A stretch of DNA of 64,000 nucleotides from Phlebotomus papatasi (GCF_024763615.1 NC_077222.1:48484001-48548000), one strand, 5' to 3'. Shown: positions 52,601 through 58,039, counted from the stretch's first letter. The notes: generated from the sequence alone by a model not told the origin. Numbers and translations: made by a program.

Positions 52601-54213
52601 TCCTAAGTGGTTGCTAATATATTTTCAAACAGACCTAAAATTTAACTGAAATAATTTATGAAGTGATAAGAGAGATTCCTAGAACAATTCTAGACAATCT
52701 AATTTTCAGTACCTAGAGGGAGGCGTTTAGAATCAGAATTCGATCACACTCGAATTTTTCATATTAGTCCCATTCTCCTTTAATTAATCTTAAACTAGCT
52801 ATTAAGATATATTACGATAGATTACATTAAATGAATATGAAAAAAAATATGAAGTGTTCAAAGCCAGAGTGTGTACGAACCTTGAAAGCCCAGATATATA
52901 ATTTCAAGAATTTTAAGAGTTAGCAGGATTTGGCCAAGTGAAGCTTTTTGAGCTTTCAAATATATTAAATAAGACAAATTTTATTTCCAAAATCGAAAAA
53001 AATAAACTTTTAACCATTTCACTTTTTTTATTTTGAATATCAAATGTGTCTTTTTTAATAACTCCTTTCAAATTTGTCAAGTAAGCTTTTTTGAACTTTT
53101 TCAAAAAGTGCAATAATGCGAGATTATGGATGTCTTAAACATCCCTGCACTCCCCTAGTGTGCAATTTATTACAAAACTTTCTTGTTTAAAGCTGTCTTC
53201 TGCTACAATCATCGGTTACATAATATCTGGCCTTTTTTTCTTTAAAACGCATTTTAACGATAAACCTGAAAGACAGACGCACATCGAATAGATAAACACC
53301 CTGAAGACTTGTTCCTCAAGGACAAGCACTTCTGGGTCTTTTTTTGCGCCATCTGAAACATTTGTGGTCTACTTTTGATAAAATTGGGATCATTTTGGAA
53401 GACAACAAAGTGTCCAAAGAACTTCCCTAAGTATTTAGAGCTAATTCCATTGGAGGGCATTGTATCTGAAGCTTTATATATCCAGAGGTATTTCTCAATA
53501 TCAAGCAATATATCAATGTGGGAATATAAAATTTAATGAAGTTGCCAAGCAGGTGACTAGAAACGACTGGTGGGGAGGTGGGCATGTCAAGACAAAAGGA
53601 TGGAAATCCGTATTATAATACAAGATCAATTTACATAACATTCCAACGATTACGCTATCTCTTGAACATGTAGTATATTAAATTAATTATGGGATTTGTC
53701 GCTAAAGGCATTTCTCTTTTTTTTCTTTTGATTCACTCGATCCAATGCACATTTCTCCTCAGCTGCACCACTTGGACCAGCAGATTCTCTGAAGCTCAGA
53801 GACTGGGTATTATTTCAAAAAGCGAGTCAAGGTTTTCAAAGGAATTAGTAATAGGGATGGATTATTAAAAATTTAGAAAATTGTTGTAGGAATCTGTAGC
53901 GAATGGTAATGCTAATCTCTGAAATCGTACATTAGTCCTGCTACAACTATTGATAACTGGGATGGGCTTGTATTGTCTGAGCTTTAGTGCCTGAATTTCT
54001 GGGAAAATTGGCGATTGTGCGATGCGGGGGTGAAGCACACCCTCTTTGCGCACAACCCCAGGGGGTTTGGGGCAGATATAGAGAACTAGCGGGGTGTATT
54101 ACCTCAATGTATGAATCGCTGTTGGGATTGAATGCATTGCTGACTCTGTGCAGGGTGATGTTGAAGCGGGGCACCGAGTGGAGTAGTCGCACAATCATCG
54201 ATGGGGGCTCCAT
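6600..54213 (-). CDS. tty: tweety-family (TTYH) membrane channel protein, seven coding exons
   Basis: Seven exons on the minus strand join in phase to about 521 residues. TTYH proteins are plasma-membrane proteins described as large-conductance or volume-regulated anion channels. Seen here: an N-terminal motif LLHSVPRFNITLHR, then membrane segments near residues 42-62, 80-99, 213-233, 238-262 and 376-402. These give the five-segment TTYH layout. Family motifs GLYGNDDLHNGVLQ and GDFCVKPNEYICSQ are present, with a Cys-bearing extracellular loop after segment 4 and a Ser/Asn-rich cytoplasmic tail. The ATG at 54211-54213 has a purine at -3 and G at +4. All internal junctions are GT-AG. Introns 1 to 6 are about 32345, 6240, 937, 3186, 173 and 3167 bp; intron 4 contains the N gap. 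Full length for the family. The least certain part is the C-terminus, which reads into a TAA/ATT microsatellite. Insects have more than one tweety paralogue, and which one this is was not resolved. Confidence 0.93.
6633..6653. repeat. (TAA)n microsatellite inside tweety exon 7
   Basis: Reads ATT ATT on the coding strand and therefore as a run of isoleucine in the tweety frame. A second TAA microsatellite lies at 7643-7663 in intron 6. Confidence 0.9.
7119..7271. mobile_element. miniature element, TAATGCCCAACGC family copy 1 (tweety intron 6)
   Basis: Inverted arms contain GCGCACAATAAT, TTTTGTTTGTAAACATG and the inverse ending TGTGCGTTGGGCATTA, with a central GAGAATGAGCGAGATGAC-like core. An extra right-end copy (GATTGTGCGTTGGGCATTA) directly precedes it at 7104-7122. 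Confidence 0.75.
7272..7385 (+). mobile_element. end fragment of the GGGTAA pogo-like family
   Basis: GGGTAATTGAACCAAATTTC then CAGCTTCCAATTTCG and further blocks follow the left end of 59384 base for base with scattered changes (CTTGAATTTTTAG versus CATGAACTTTTAG). No right end seen. It abuts the TAATGCCCAACGC element. Confidence 0.55.
7716..7960. mobile_element. pogo/Tc1-mariner-like miniature element (tweety intron 6)
   Basis: TA on both sides (7714-7715, 7961-7962) and inverted ends CAGTAGACTCTC / GAGAGTCTACTG. TA duplication and CAGT-type ends suit the Tc1-mariner/pogo group. Non-coding, 245 bp. Confidence 0.75.
8266..8768. mobile_element. possible second CAGT-ended TA element
   Basis: The left end is CAGTGGGACCTCGATAAAG after TA; the right end GAGAGAGTCTACTG before TA matches that of 7716-7960. 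The two ends are only partly inverse to each other, so this may be a composite of two elements. Confidence 0.45.
8769..10088. other. tweety intron 6, gene-less part
   Basis: No bounded repeat or exon identified; a GC-richer patch at 9480-9620 is unexplained. Confidence 0.4.
10089..10361 (-). CDS. tty: tweety coding exon 6 (TM5)
   Basis: The acceptor is TTTTGTAG|GATTTC and the donor AAGAA|GTGAGT; phase 2 in and out. It encodes the extracellular helix SHIQSELDNSKRQLMVLSTM and then TM5 (GLALMLVASLFSAFFLTILV). It ends CVDSHAWIYLAKK on the cytoplasmic side. The intron separating it from exon 5 is only 173 bp. Confidence 0.93.
10535..10902 (-). CDS. tty: tweety coding exon 5 (TM3, TM4 and Cys loop)
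   Basis: The acceptor is TTTATTACAG|ACGGCC and the donor TCCAG|GTACAA, leaving phase 2. It opens TAEFYESIRWPVTLGF, the TTYH lead into TM3. TM3 is followed by the family's basic hinge ARSSRC and then TM4 (LIFFSVFGLLGVTLCWLL). The highly conserved GDFCVKPNEYICSQ follows, with a second Cys in YMNCGTVG. Sequons are NES and, just after, the RDN region. Confidence 0.94.
11160..12213 (-). mobile_element. pogo-like element with psq helix-turn-helix remnant (tweety intron 4)
   Basis: TA at 11158-11159 and 12214-12215; inverted ends GGGTAAATGTGCCAAATTTC and its near-inverse GAAATTTGGCACACTTACCC. The minus-strand frame 11479-11679 includes YEKDDVEKALKEFRKGKLL and then RKTSGLMGHKNVL, resembling the start of a pipsqueak/CENP-B-like DNA-binding domain of pogo-group transposases. 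No DDE domain remains. Repeated CGGCCACTTTGAG motifs lie near both ends. Confidence 0.7.
12726..13225. other. assembly gap (500 N)
   Basis: Exactly 500 unknown bases in tweety intron 4, a conventional fixed-size scaffold gap, so the true size is unknown. No tweety exon is missing by phase or family alignment. Confidence 0.99.
14089..14307 (-). CDS. tty: tweety coding exon 4 (first extracellular loop)
   Basis: The acceptor is CCGTAG|ACGGAC and the donor GAT|GTAAGT. It has 73 codons, phase 0 at both ends. It begins TDTLKHNLKSRVVMSELEDI and ends EVTIKNVLD, a largely helical extracellular domain between TM2 and TM3. One N-glycosylation sequon (NQT) and another (NTT) are visible. Confidence 0.9.
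15245..15339 (-). CDS. tty: tweety coding exon 3
   Basis: The acceptor is TATACGCAG|GTTTAT and the donor is ATCAA|GTAAGT; the 95 bases fit phase 1 in and phase 0 out. It encodes GLYGNDDLHNGVLQVFGSGR and then QVEALVKSVRNQ. This is the strongly conserved TTYH stretch right after TM2. Confidence 0.92.
15691..16196 (+). mobile_element. TTAA-flanked miniature element, family A copy 1 (tweety intron 2)
   Basis: 506 bp between TTAA at 15687-15690 and 16197-16200. Ends are CCCTTTAACGACGAGAC and the inverse of CCCTTTAAGGACGATTGGG. A perfect 16-bp palindrome GGGACACCGGTGTCCC lies about 20 bp from the right end. No coding frame. The TTAA duplication points to piggyBac-type mobilisation, but the ends differ from the 4.2-kb element, so a different autonomous partner is needed. 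Confidence 0.85.
16579..16639. repeat. (TA)n microsatellite
   Basis: About 60 bp of uninterrupted TA in tweety intron 2. Confidence 0.98.
16890..17081 (+). mobile_element. possible 3' end of a non-LTR retrotransposon with TCTA tail
   Basis: A frame ending HFHRFALQVGHQR* is followed by GC-richer DNA (GCTAAGACGGCGGTGGACGC), then AATAAATGATC and a (TATC)n tail at 17057-17081. A short coding end plus simple-repeat tail resembles a 5'-truncated LINE. Family not recognised. Confidence 0.35.
17516..17534. repeat. (TG)n microsatellite
   Basis: Short TG/GT repeat in tweety intron 2. Confidence 0.9.
17906..18056. mobile_element. GGCCTCTACACATT-ended miniature element, copy 1
   Basis: Ends CTTAATGGCCTCTATACATT and AATGTGTAAGTGTAGAGGCC are inverse apart from small changes. 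About 150 bp, non-coding. Relatives: 35661-35807, 39984-40095, 51845-51993 and a half copy at 60288-60344. Confidence 0.65.
19028..19947. mobile_element. TA-flanked element, GGGTGGAAT ends (tweety intron 2)
   Basis: TA at both edges with inverted ends GGGTGGAATAACCGGCTAT and the inverse of GGGTGGAATCACCAGTTCTC. The motif CCACTTCTCGCCA or its variants recurs many times inward from both ends. About 920 bp; no transposase frame. Confidence 0.75.
20652..21002. mobile_element. element of CCAAAATCCCGAAAG repeats, copy 1
   Basis: About five tandem variants of GCCAAAATCCCGAA on the left are mirrored by tandem TTCGGGATTTTGGC on the right around a unique core of roughly 170 bp. Non-coding, hairpin-like. 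Copy 2 is at 52203-52480. Confidence 0.8.
21580..21757 (-). CDS. tty: tweety coding exon 2 (TM1 and start of TM2)
   Basis: The acceptor follows a T-rich tract (TTTTTTACAG|AGTTTG) and the donor is CTAG|GTGAGT, leaving phase 1. It encodes residues 38-96 plus one base. TM1 is LASIPAAVLIVSLIGLLLYL, followed by a basic Cys/Arg loop (TRCCDRKPRRG) and the first part of TM2 (CTLLIVTILCGCAIGL). It is flanked by inverted copies of one TTAA-flanked element in the two adjoining introns. Confidence 0.93.
22775..23358 (-). mobile_element. TTAA-flanked miniature element, family A copy 2 (tweety intron 1)
   Basis: 584 bp between TTAA at 22771-22774 and 23359-23362. It is homologous along its length to 15691-16196 but inverted: it starts CCCTTTAAGGACGATTGG with the CACCGGTGTCCC motif and ends with the inverse of CCCTTTAACGACGAGAC. 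The two copies bracket tweety exon 2 in opposite orientation. Confidence 0.85.
24868..25018. mobile_element. miniature element, TAATGCCCAACGC family copy 2 (tweety intron 1)
   Basis: TTATGCCCAACGCGCAATAA, then TTTTGTTTGTAAACATG, and an inverse right end TTATGCGTTGGGCATTA, the same layout and core as 7119-7271. TA or TTA bases flank both ends. About 150 bp. Confidence 0.8.
25019..27313. other. tweety intron 1, nothing recognised
   Basis: AT-rich, with a 15-16 base A run near 26799. No gene or bounded repeat seen. Confidence 0.45.
28130..28462. mobile_element. miniature inverted-repeat element, ACACACAGAAAAAT ends
   Basis: Inverted ends CATACACACAGAAAAAT and ATTTTTCTGTGTGTATG bracket about 300 bp containing two copies of TTAAGTTCCCAGGT. 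Non-coding. It is nested in the 27314-29581 element. Confidence 0.6.
28880..29110 (-). mobile_element. SINE body fragment (same family as 40270-40850)
   Basis: Shares blocks such as CCCGTGTTGGAA, GTAGATCGCCC and CCCGCAATGTAGAT with 40282-40410. The tRNA-like head is absent, so it is 5'-truncated or a rearranged copy. It lies inside the 27314-29581 inverted-repeat element. Confidence 0.55.
29974..31766. mobile_element. 1.8-kb inverted-repeat element with internal tandem units
   Basis: A perfect 17-bp inverted pair TAGGTGAGATTCTTAAC (29974-29990) and its complement (31750-31766); ATAATCCTAAC near the left is mirrored just outside the right at 31776-31786. The left end also folds on itself (AGGTGAGATT, six-base loop, AATCTCACCT). 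Inside, a unit with TTTTAGTATGTTGTAG and TATCTCCGGTTC recurs at about 30321, 30621 and 30909. A (CCGG)n tract lies at 30107-30128. No transposase frame. More GC-rich than its surroundings. Unclassified. Confidence 0.7.
30107..30128. repeat. (CCGG)n tract
   Basis: Uninterrupted alternation of CC and GG, self-complementary over 22 bp, in an otherwise AT-rich window. It is part of the 29974-31766 element. Confidence 0.95.
32120..32998. mobile_element. inverted-repeat element built from TACTATCC-type motifs
   Basis: About 880 bp with inverted ends CACCGAGAAAAAT..GGATGGTA and TACCATCC..ATTTTTCTCGGTG. The arms are packed with short variants of AAATTTACTATCC and its complement, in both directions. 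A tRNA-like SINE occupies the middle. No coding frame; superfamily not recognised. It sits in a stretch that may belong to an LTR-retroelement remnant. Confidence 0.75.
32535..32757 (+). mobile_element. tRNA-derived SINE-like insertion
   Basis: A tRNA-like A box TGGCGCAGCTGG (32549-32560) and an exact-consensus B box GTTCAAATC (32593-32601) are spaced as in a tRNA gene, and an Asp-like GTC falls where an anticodon loop would be. The acceptor stem does not pair and no functional tRNA is expected. Downstream DNA to about 32757 is probably the SINE body. It sits within the 32120-32998 element. Confidence 0.6.
33371..33523 (-). mobile_element. short LTR of an LTR retrotransposon
   Basis: On the minus strand it runs from TGTAGTGAAACACAT to GGATTTGTTACA and holds an AATAAA near its end. 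The next bases (33370 downward) are TTGGTGTCAGAAGTGGG, which look like a tRNA primer-binding site placed directly after a 5' LTR. At 153 bp it would suit a Ty1/copia-like element. No gag/pol frame survives; 32999-33370 and perhaps 31800-32119 may be residual internal sequence split by the 32120-32998 insertion. Confidence 0.55.
35661..35807. mobile_element. GGCCTCTACACATT-ended miniature element, copy 2
   Basis: TTAAAGGCGTCTACACATTG and its inverse CAATGTGTAGACACCTTAA; arms continue inward with GCAATTTTCGTCAAAAATTG and its inverse. About 147 bp. Confidence 0.8.
35930..36100 (+). repeat. shortened copy of the 603-2240 repeat
   Basis: Contains CTGTCGCCAGCTCAAGAGGC, GAGACTTGGA, CGATCCTGGGACC and GGCACGCTTTGCCACTC, matching unit two at about 1507-1625 and both unit ends. 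The middle part is deleted. Confidence 0.6.
39984..40095. mobile_element. GGCCTCTACACATT-ended miniature element, copy 3
   Basis: TTATGGCCTCTACACATTAG and an inverse end TAGTGTGGATGCCTTTAG; inner arms TTTATGTCCATATTTGAC and TTCAATATGGACAGAA. About 110 bp. Confidence 0.6.
40270..40850 (-). mobile_element. tRNA-derived SINE (minus strand), interrupted by a TTAA element
   Basis: The head at 40730-40850 reads on the minus strand as a tRNA-like promoter. The A box is TGGCGGAATATG (40819-40830) and the B box is ATTCGAGTC (40754-40762, one mismatch from consensus). The body at 40270-40488 matches 28880-29110, which lacks the head. Order and spacing fit a Pol III-transcribed SINE with its tail at low coordinates. 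Confidence 0.65.
40493..40725. mobile_element. TTAA-flanked miniature element, family B, inside a SINE
   Basis: 233 bp between TTAA at 40489-40492 and 40726-40729. Inverted ends are CACTAGACCTACCGACCG and the inverse of CACTAAACCTACCAAGACC, with an inner CCGGTCAA/TTGACCGG palindrome. It splits a tRNA-derived SINE into 40270-40488 and 40730-40850, giving the insertion order. Confidence 0.8.
40851..42156. other. tweety intron 1, left flank of the piggyBac insertion
   Basis: AT-rich; the 91-codon and 60-codon frames near 41321-41711 have no family resemblance and no splice context. Nothing else seen. Confidence 0.45.
42608..42799 (+). other. possible intron in the piggyBac transposase 5' region
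   Basis: An ATG at 42605-42607 is followed directly by GTGAGT. A T-rich tract ending TTTCTGTTTAG precedes the main ATG at 42800. Splicing would join the two ATG codons in frame. Consensus sites only; no transcript evidence. Confidence 0.35.
42800..44708 (+). pseudogene. piggyBac-type transposase, interrupted by one frameshift
   Basis: Frame one covers 42800-43921 (373 codons). The homologous reading continues in the +1 frame to 44708 (TAA at 44706-44708). The shift falls in a run of eight A at 43910-43917. The catalytic Asp triad of the family is intact at the codon level: GAT at 43715 (SIDEHMIKFKGR), GAT at 43947 (VFFDNFF) and GAT at 44271 (HMNGVDIMDQ). The C-terminus is the typical Cys/His-rich domain (CHLCYTKN, CKCEACGVYLC, CFKQHH). 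The N-terminus is acidic and contains two copies of a module with DNSDDEE. The frameshift could be a real inactivating mutation or a homopolymer sequencing error; everything else looks young and intact. Confidence 0.92.
46369..49609. other. tweety intron 1, mostly unrecognised
   Basis: Holds only the family A fragment at 46973. Otherwise AT-rich, no coding resemblance. Confidence 0.45.
46973..47040. mobile_element. TTAA-flanked family A, end fragment
   Basis: TTAA at 46969-46972 followed by CACTTTAAGGACGATAGGG and ACCGGTGTTCC, a diverged copy of the palindrome-bearing end of family A. The matching other end was not found; the piece appears truncated or too diverged. It lies about 600 bp after the piggyBac element. 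Confidence 0.55.
49807..51114. mobile_element. middle nested element, GGGGTCAATTCCCAAT ends, TAA duplication
   Basis: TAA at 49804-49806 and 51115-51117; inverted ends GGGGTCAATTCCCAATAA and the inverse, followed by repeated TGTGTTATGTGTTAT / AACACATG motifs on both sides. About 1308 bp; the small frames inside show no transposase match. It contains a smaller element at 50906-51053. Confidence 0.8.
50906..51053. mobile_element. inner nested miniature element, AGCCGTACTCAC ends
   Basis: 148 bp with inverse arms AGCCGTACTCACTATGGCG / CGCCATAGTGAGTACGGCT and then TGTTATCT(T/C)GTAAT. TAT occurs on both sides (50903-50905, 51054-51056). Confidence 0.8.
51845..51993. mobile_element. GGCCTCTACACATT-ended miniature element, copy 4
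   Basis: ATGGTGTCTACACGCTAGAA then GCAATTTTCGTCAAAAATTG as in copy 2, with an inverse end CTTCAAGTGTGTAAAGGCCT. About 149 bp. Confidence 0.7.
52203..52480. mobile_element. element of CCAAAATCCCGAAAG repeats, copy 2
   Basis: Same layout and core (GGGATGAAATTATATGGAAG, AAGATTTCCCTTTGCCTCC) as 20652-21002. It directly abuts the palindromic element at 52486-52759. Confidence 0.8.
52486..52759. mobile_element. palindrome-ended element, 60-bp arms
   Basis: The left arm (52486-52545) and right arm (52700-52759) are inverse copies beginning AAAAATTCGAGTGTGATCGA and containing ACGCCTCCCTCTAGGTACTG. An AT-rich spacer of about 150 bp lies between. Non-coding. Confidence 0.8.
54103..54213 (-). CDS. tty: tweety coding exon 1 (37 codons)
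   Basis: Encodes residues 1-37, from MEPPSMIVRLLHSVPRF to DSYIE, which matches the conserved extracellular N-terminus of TTYH proteins. It ends GAG|GTAATAC in phase 0. The next exon opens AGT TTG GGA (SLGILASIP), the expected continuation. This exon lies 32 kb from the rest of the gene, so an annotation could easily miss it. Confidence 0.9.
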
Positions 54214-55214
54214 TGCGTCACGGGCTCACAATTTTTTTCTGGCGACTCACGGACACGGTGACAAGGGCAGAAGCTGCTACACCATTTACAGCCTCTTTTT
54301 TCCGCGGCGAAGCACACAAAAACTTCCTGTTTCTCTCTCACTCCAACCACACACAGAAAAAAACGATGCTCAATGGCCCCTTTACGAAGGGTGGGCCTCC
54401 TTTTTGCACCCCTTCTCAACACCAGAGATTCACACACAATTTCCTGCTAGTATCACCAACAACCACTGGCCAGAAATCCAGCAGACATCAATTGAGCTAG
54501 ATTTTGGGCGTCAATTTATCCCTTTTGCACGTAATCCTTCATCACAAAACTCAGTAACCATCCCATTCACCACAGAAACACCCTTTCACAGTACTTTTCA
54601 CTGCAAGTTTTTGTGGGAAAAAGCTCGTGGAAGCTGCTAAATAGCACACCACATTAAATAATTAGCACACTTGAGTCACTTTTCACCGAAATTTTGATAA
54701 GAAGCTTGCCGAAATTGGTGTAAAACACTTTTTCCCACACTATCATCGCGGATGAGGCCCGGAGAAGTACTGAAAAACAAAATGACGGCACCCTGAAGTT
54801 GGCGTTACAGAGTTGGCCGAGAAAATCCGAAGTAACATTTTGGGTGGATTTTTTTTGAAAATACACCCAAATAACGGACACCCGGCGTCTCCACTGAGCA
54901 ACTTGATTTCAACATAATTTGAGCAAATTATTTGAGCGGGAAATGGTGAATATCTTTTAAAAACCAGATCAATAAAAAATACATTTAAGTAAAAATGCAA
55001 CAATATGTCTTATATTTCTGCTATATTAATCTCTTAATCTCAACATTTATGTTTAGCAACAATTTTTCGTTCAAAATATTCCTAATATTATATTTTATTT
55101 CGTGGTAATAGTTTTTTGTCGTACAAAAATTATAAAATTTATGTATTTTCTATAGCTTTCGAAGATAATTTGTTTCAAGAAAATCTATCAGGATTTCAAA
55201 AGCCTCTCATTGTG
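54214..55214. other. spacer between EndoU 3' end and tweety start
   Basis: Should hold the EndoU 3' UTR (nearest 55215) and the tweety promoter and 5' UTR (nearest 54214). GC content rises toward the tweety start (54000-54600), as around many promoters. No other gene seen. Confidence 0.45.
55094..55099 (-). terminator. candidate polyadenylation signal of the EndoU gene
   Basis: AATAAA on the minus strand (TTTATT on the plus strand), about 116 bases after the EndoU stop codon. Position and orientation fit cleavage shortly downstream. No transcript evidence is available. Confidence 0.5.
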
Positions 55215-55451
55215 CTAAATAATCTCAGGATAAGCACTACCAATTACATTCTTTCCTCTGTATCTGAAAGTGTAGGTCTTAATTTTGAATCTCTGCCCAT
55301 GCCCTGAAAGAAGGCATTCAGAGTCCGGGAATATGGCAAAGCAGACAGTATATAGGGCCATCTCGAGCTCAGGTGACGTTCCAACAAACAAACTGTTCAC
55401 CGGCTTGTTGATATTGTCATAGCTGAAGCGGATTTTGGCAATGGAACCACT
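55215..55451 (-). CDS. EndoU coding exon 3 (C-terminal half)
   Basis: The acceptor is GTCTTTCAG|AGTGGT in phase 0; 78 codons and TAG at 55215-55217. It carries KPVNSLFVGTSPELEMALYT with the likely catalytic Lys, and the closing YRYRGKNV-like and AYPEI segments of the family. Confidence 0.93.
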   Translation of the reverse strand, partial: SGSIAKIRFSYDNINKPVNSLFVGTSPELEMALYTVCFAIFPDSECLLSGHGQRFKIKTYTFRYRGKNVIGSAYPEII

Positions 55452-58039
55452 CTGAAAGACATTGAAAAAAACATTAGTTAAAATGACAAAGATTTTTCTT
55501 GGCTGCAATTTCATTATCTTCTTCACTGTTTTAGAAGAGGGAAAGGGGTCTGGGATAAAAGGAAATGGTGTGTTGTATGGGATTGATATTGTCTATGCTT
55601 ATATATCTGGTTATGAAGCGATAAAATCGATAGAATCGCCAAATTCAATTGGGAGAGTAGCCAGTTTTGTCTGGTTACGCTCGTAAATGTGATTTCTAAC
55701 TCTTTCGTCTCCTTTGGGACTCTGGGTACCCATGGAAACAACAATTTTTTTAGACTATTTAGAATCGATAAAATTCCGATTCTTCACAAACTATAAGGAT
55801 GTTCAAATCTAGGATATTTTTTGCAGGATCCCAATTAACTCCTGAGCTAAGATATTTTTGGTCAAAAATTGTGAATTTTCGATTTTCTGCTTCCTTGCAG
55901 AAATTGTGACTTTTTTGATATTTCTAGACGAGAACAAGGAAAAACCGCTCGGGGCCAATAAGTATGATAACTAACAATTACAGATTGCATAAATTCGAAA
56001 AATATTTTTTTCTTAAATTTTCAAAAAACTTATTCAAACTTTATGGGAACTCTCGTCCACAAAAATCTAGAGGTCAAATATAAGATTATCCCACCAATGC
56101 CCGCCATTTGCTTTTTGACACCAACCTTTGTAACAAAATTCCAAGCGGGAGTGACATTTTTGCCAATGTGGCCGATAATTTTGACATTTGACATCGCGGG
56201 AGATTGCTTTCAGGGAAGTTTTTCCTATTCTTCCTGATTTTGGTGAATTCTGATTGTCCAGGAAGTGTCTTTTATGCTTTTGAGAAAGCTAAATGCGTCT
56301 ACAATAACATCGTGTTGAAAGAAATGTGTTTCAAAGTGTTATGTGTAAAATATTATGAGGAATCTGTTTACAAGCAGGCGCTGGGTGTCTTTTTTAGCAC
56401 TTCCTGGACATCCCACAAGATACTGGTCAATAATTCTTCTTGTTTTAGTGATCAACATTGTGAAGGAGTCATTTGACTTTGACACGCAAAAATAATTCAC
56501 AAAATTGATATTATTGGCTTTTGGAAAATTGAAGTTTGTCCAAGTTTGTCTCCTTTTCGTTCTTTTGGGGACGAGAGTACCCATGAGTTTTCCAATTTCC
56601 CAGAGGCGGAGAAAATTCTTTCTCTACAAAAGTATCATATTTGACTACTAAGAGTTGCAATAAAGTGAGTTTTACTGAAATTCGTTCGCTGGATATGTTG
56701 TGGTCCGGAAAGAGTTAAACATATTTGCTTACCGTGCCTAAATCTTGCTTCTTGATATATCCCTTATAGTCCAGATGCCCAGACTTTTCCACTTCGTTCA
56801 TATAGATCCAATTGTGAAGCCCAATAACACTGTTGTTCTTGAGTTCTGCCAAGAAGACATGCTCAAATCCCGAACTTCCAATTCTTCCCTGTCCTCGTGA
56901 ATACATGCTGAACCAGGTGGTTTTGAGGAAATCTTTGTGAGTAGCTGGATCTGCTGTGACTTTGTCTTTGCGCTGAAGGAAGAGCATTGCAGCCCTCATT
57001 GGCGCTGTTGATAGAACTGCATCCAGGAAGTCATTTTCTTCATGTTTCTCCATGGCCGTGGAGTGCTCATTGACAGTGGTGTCCAGTTCGTAATTGTTGA
57101 AAAGTAGCTTCATTTTAGCCACCGTAGGGATGGCATTGAGAGAAGCTTCATTGGTGATTTGCAGAAAGGGATTGGGAGCATCATCCTGAGTTGAGTAGGA
57201 GACTGTCTTACTGGCGTAATTGGGAGTAACGTATCGGGCAGCATTGTTGGAGTCTTTGGTGAACAGAGTCTCTGACAGTGTTAAAACTTCAGATTCAATG
57301 CTACCCTCAGCTACAGGAGTTGTTGAAGTGACTTTGGTTGTGAAGATCGGAACTGGAGGTTGTGGTGTCTGTCGGGGGAGGAATTGAACTGAAGAAGGAG
57401 CTGTAGAGGGAGGTGTTCTCCAGGCTGAAGGTGGGGTTGATGGAGTGGGCTGGTTGGGTACTGAACCTCTATGAGGCAATGGTGGAAATTCTTCCTTCTT
57501 CTGTGTTGTTCTTTCTGTTGTCCTTGGAAGTGATGTTGTAGTCCTTGGAGTTGTGGTGGTTGTCGTAGTAGTAGTAGTGGTTGTAGTAGTTGTTGATGCC
57601 TCTGTTGTAGTCTTTCCACCCGAGAAGAAATTCCCAATTCTGCCGAAGAAGGAGGGTTTTTTCGTGGTAACTTCAGGAGCTACCGTTGTTGTTGTCGTTG
57701 ATGTTGTCGGCGGTCTTGGCTGATATCCATCCGGATATGAGAGATGCATCAAATTTTCCTGTCCATCTAAAAAAAAAAGTAGTCACAAAAATTGCCGCAT
57801 GTTTTCATCAATTATCTCTTTCAAATTCCCACTGATATAATTCATAGGTCATGGATCAACATTGATTTGTATTTTTAATTGAAGTAATTCGAACAATTTA
57901 TGCGTCACAATCGACATTCGCATCGATACACTTTTTTTGCAAATGAAAAATTCTGTACGAAAATATTGTGCTTACCTGCCTCCTGTGGATACAGAGTAAT
58001 TGCCAACAGCAGTAGAGAAGTCACAAATATCTTGAGCAT
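55215..58039 (-). CDS. secreted EndoU-family endoribonuclease-like protein, three coding exons
   Basis: Exons 57976-58039, 56733-57766 and 55215-55451 join in phase to about 444 residues. EndoU enzymes are metal-dependent endoribonucleases preferring uridylates and leaving 2',3'-cyclic phosphates. Residues 1-21 form a signal peptide (MLKIFVTSLLLLAITLYPQEA), so the product is probably secreted or vesicular. Residues about 35-170 are a low-complexity Thr/Pro/Ser linker. The catalytic domain follows: GFEHVF gives His324, GLHNW gives His339, and KPVNSLFVGTSPELEMALYT gives Lys382. The His-His-Lys spacing of 15 and 43 suits the family triad. The end YRGKNVIGSAYPEI is the usual EndoU C-terminus. Known insect relatives with a Thr/Pro-rich stretch exist, but no orthologue is asserted. 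The gene ends about 1 kb upstream of tweety on the same strand. Confidence 0.92.
55700..56714. mobile_element. internally deleted piggyBac-type element in EndoU intron 2
   Basis: 1015 bp sharing the outer about 400 bp on the left and about 500 bp on the right with the 42161-46368 element, in the same relative orientation and with the same CTCTTTC/GAAAGAG ends. The right flank is TTAA (56715-56718); the left flank now reads CTAA (55696-55699), a point change in the duplication. The transposase is missing, so it is non-autonomous. It makes up most of the 1281-bp EndoU intron 2, and its edge is 14 bp from the splice donor. Confidence 0.9.
56733..57766 (-). CDS. EndoU coding exon 2 (Thr/Pro linker and N-terminal half of EndoU domain)
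   Basis: The acceptor is a T-run followed by AG|ATGGAC (split codon G|AT = Asp) and the donor is GGCACG|GTAAGC in phase 0. The first third is PRPPTTSTTTTTV and related Thr runs, encoded by imperfect ACT/ACA repeats. The rest is the EndoU fold through DYKGYIKKQDLGT, including both catalytic His residues. If unspliced, translation ends inside the TTAA at the edge of an inserted piggyBac-type element 14 bp into the intron. Confidence 0.93.
57976..58039 (-). CDS. EndoU coding exon 1 (signal peptide)
   Basis: 64 bases from an ATG preceded by AAAA (A at -3). It encodes the 21-residue hydrophobic signal peptide and stops one base into the next codon at the donor GCAG|GTAAGC. It is too short to appear as an open frame on its own; the phase (1) matches the acceptor at 57766. 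Confidence 0.85.

Noticed and set aside
53987..54640. 217-codon plus-strand frame
   Set aside because: It is antisense to tweety exon 1 and its GC-richer promoter side; no family resemblance, while the minus strand gives a clear TTYH N-terminus.
57311..57637. 108-codon Gln/Leu-rich minus-strand frame
   Set aside because: Alternate frame of the EndoU Thr/Pro linker repeats.
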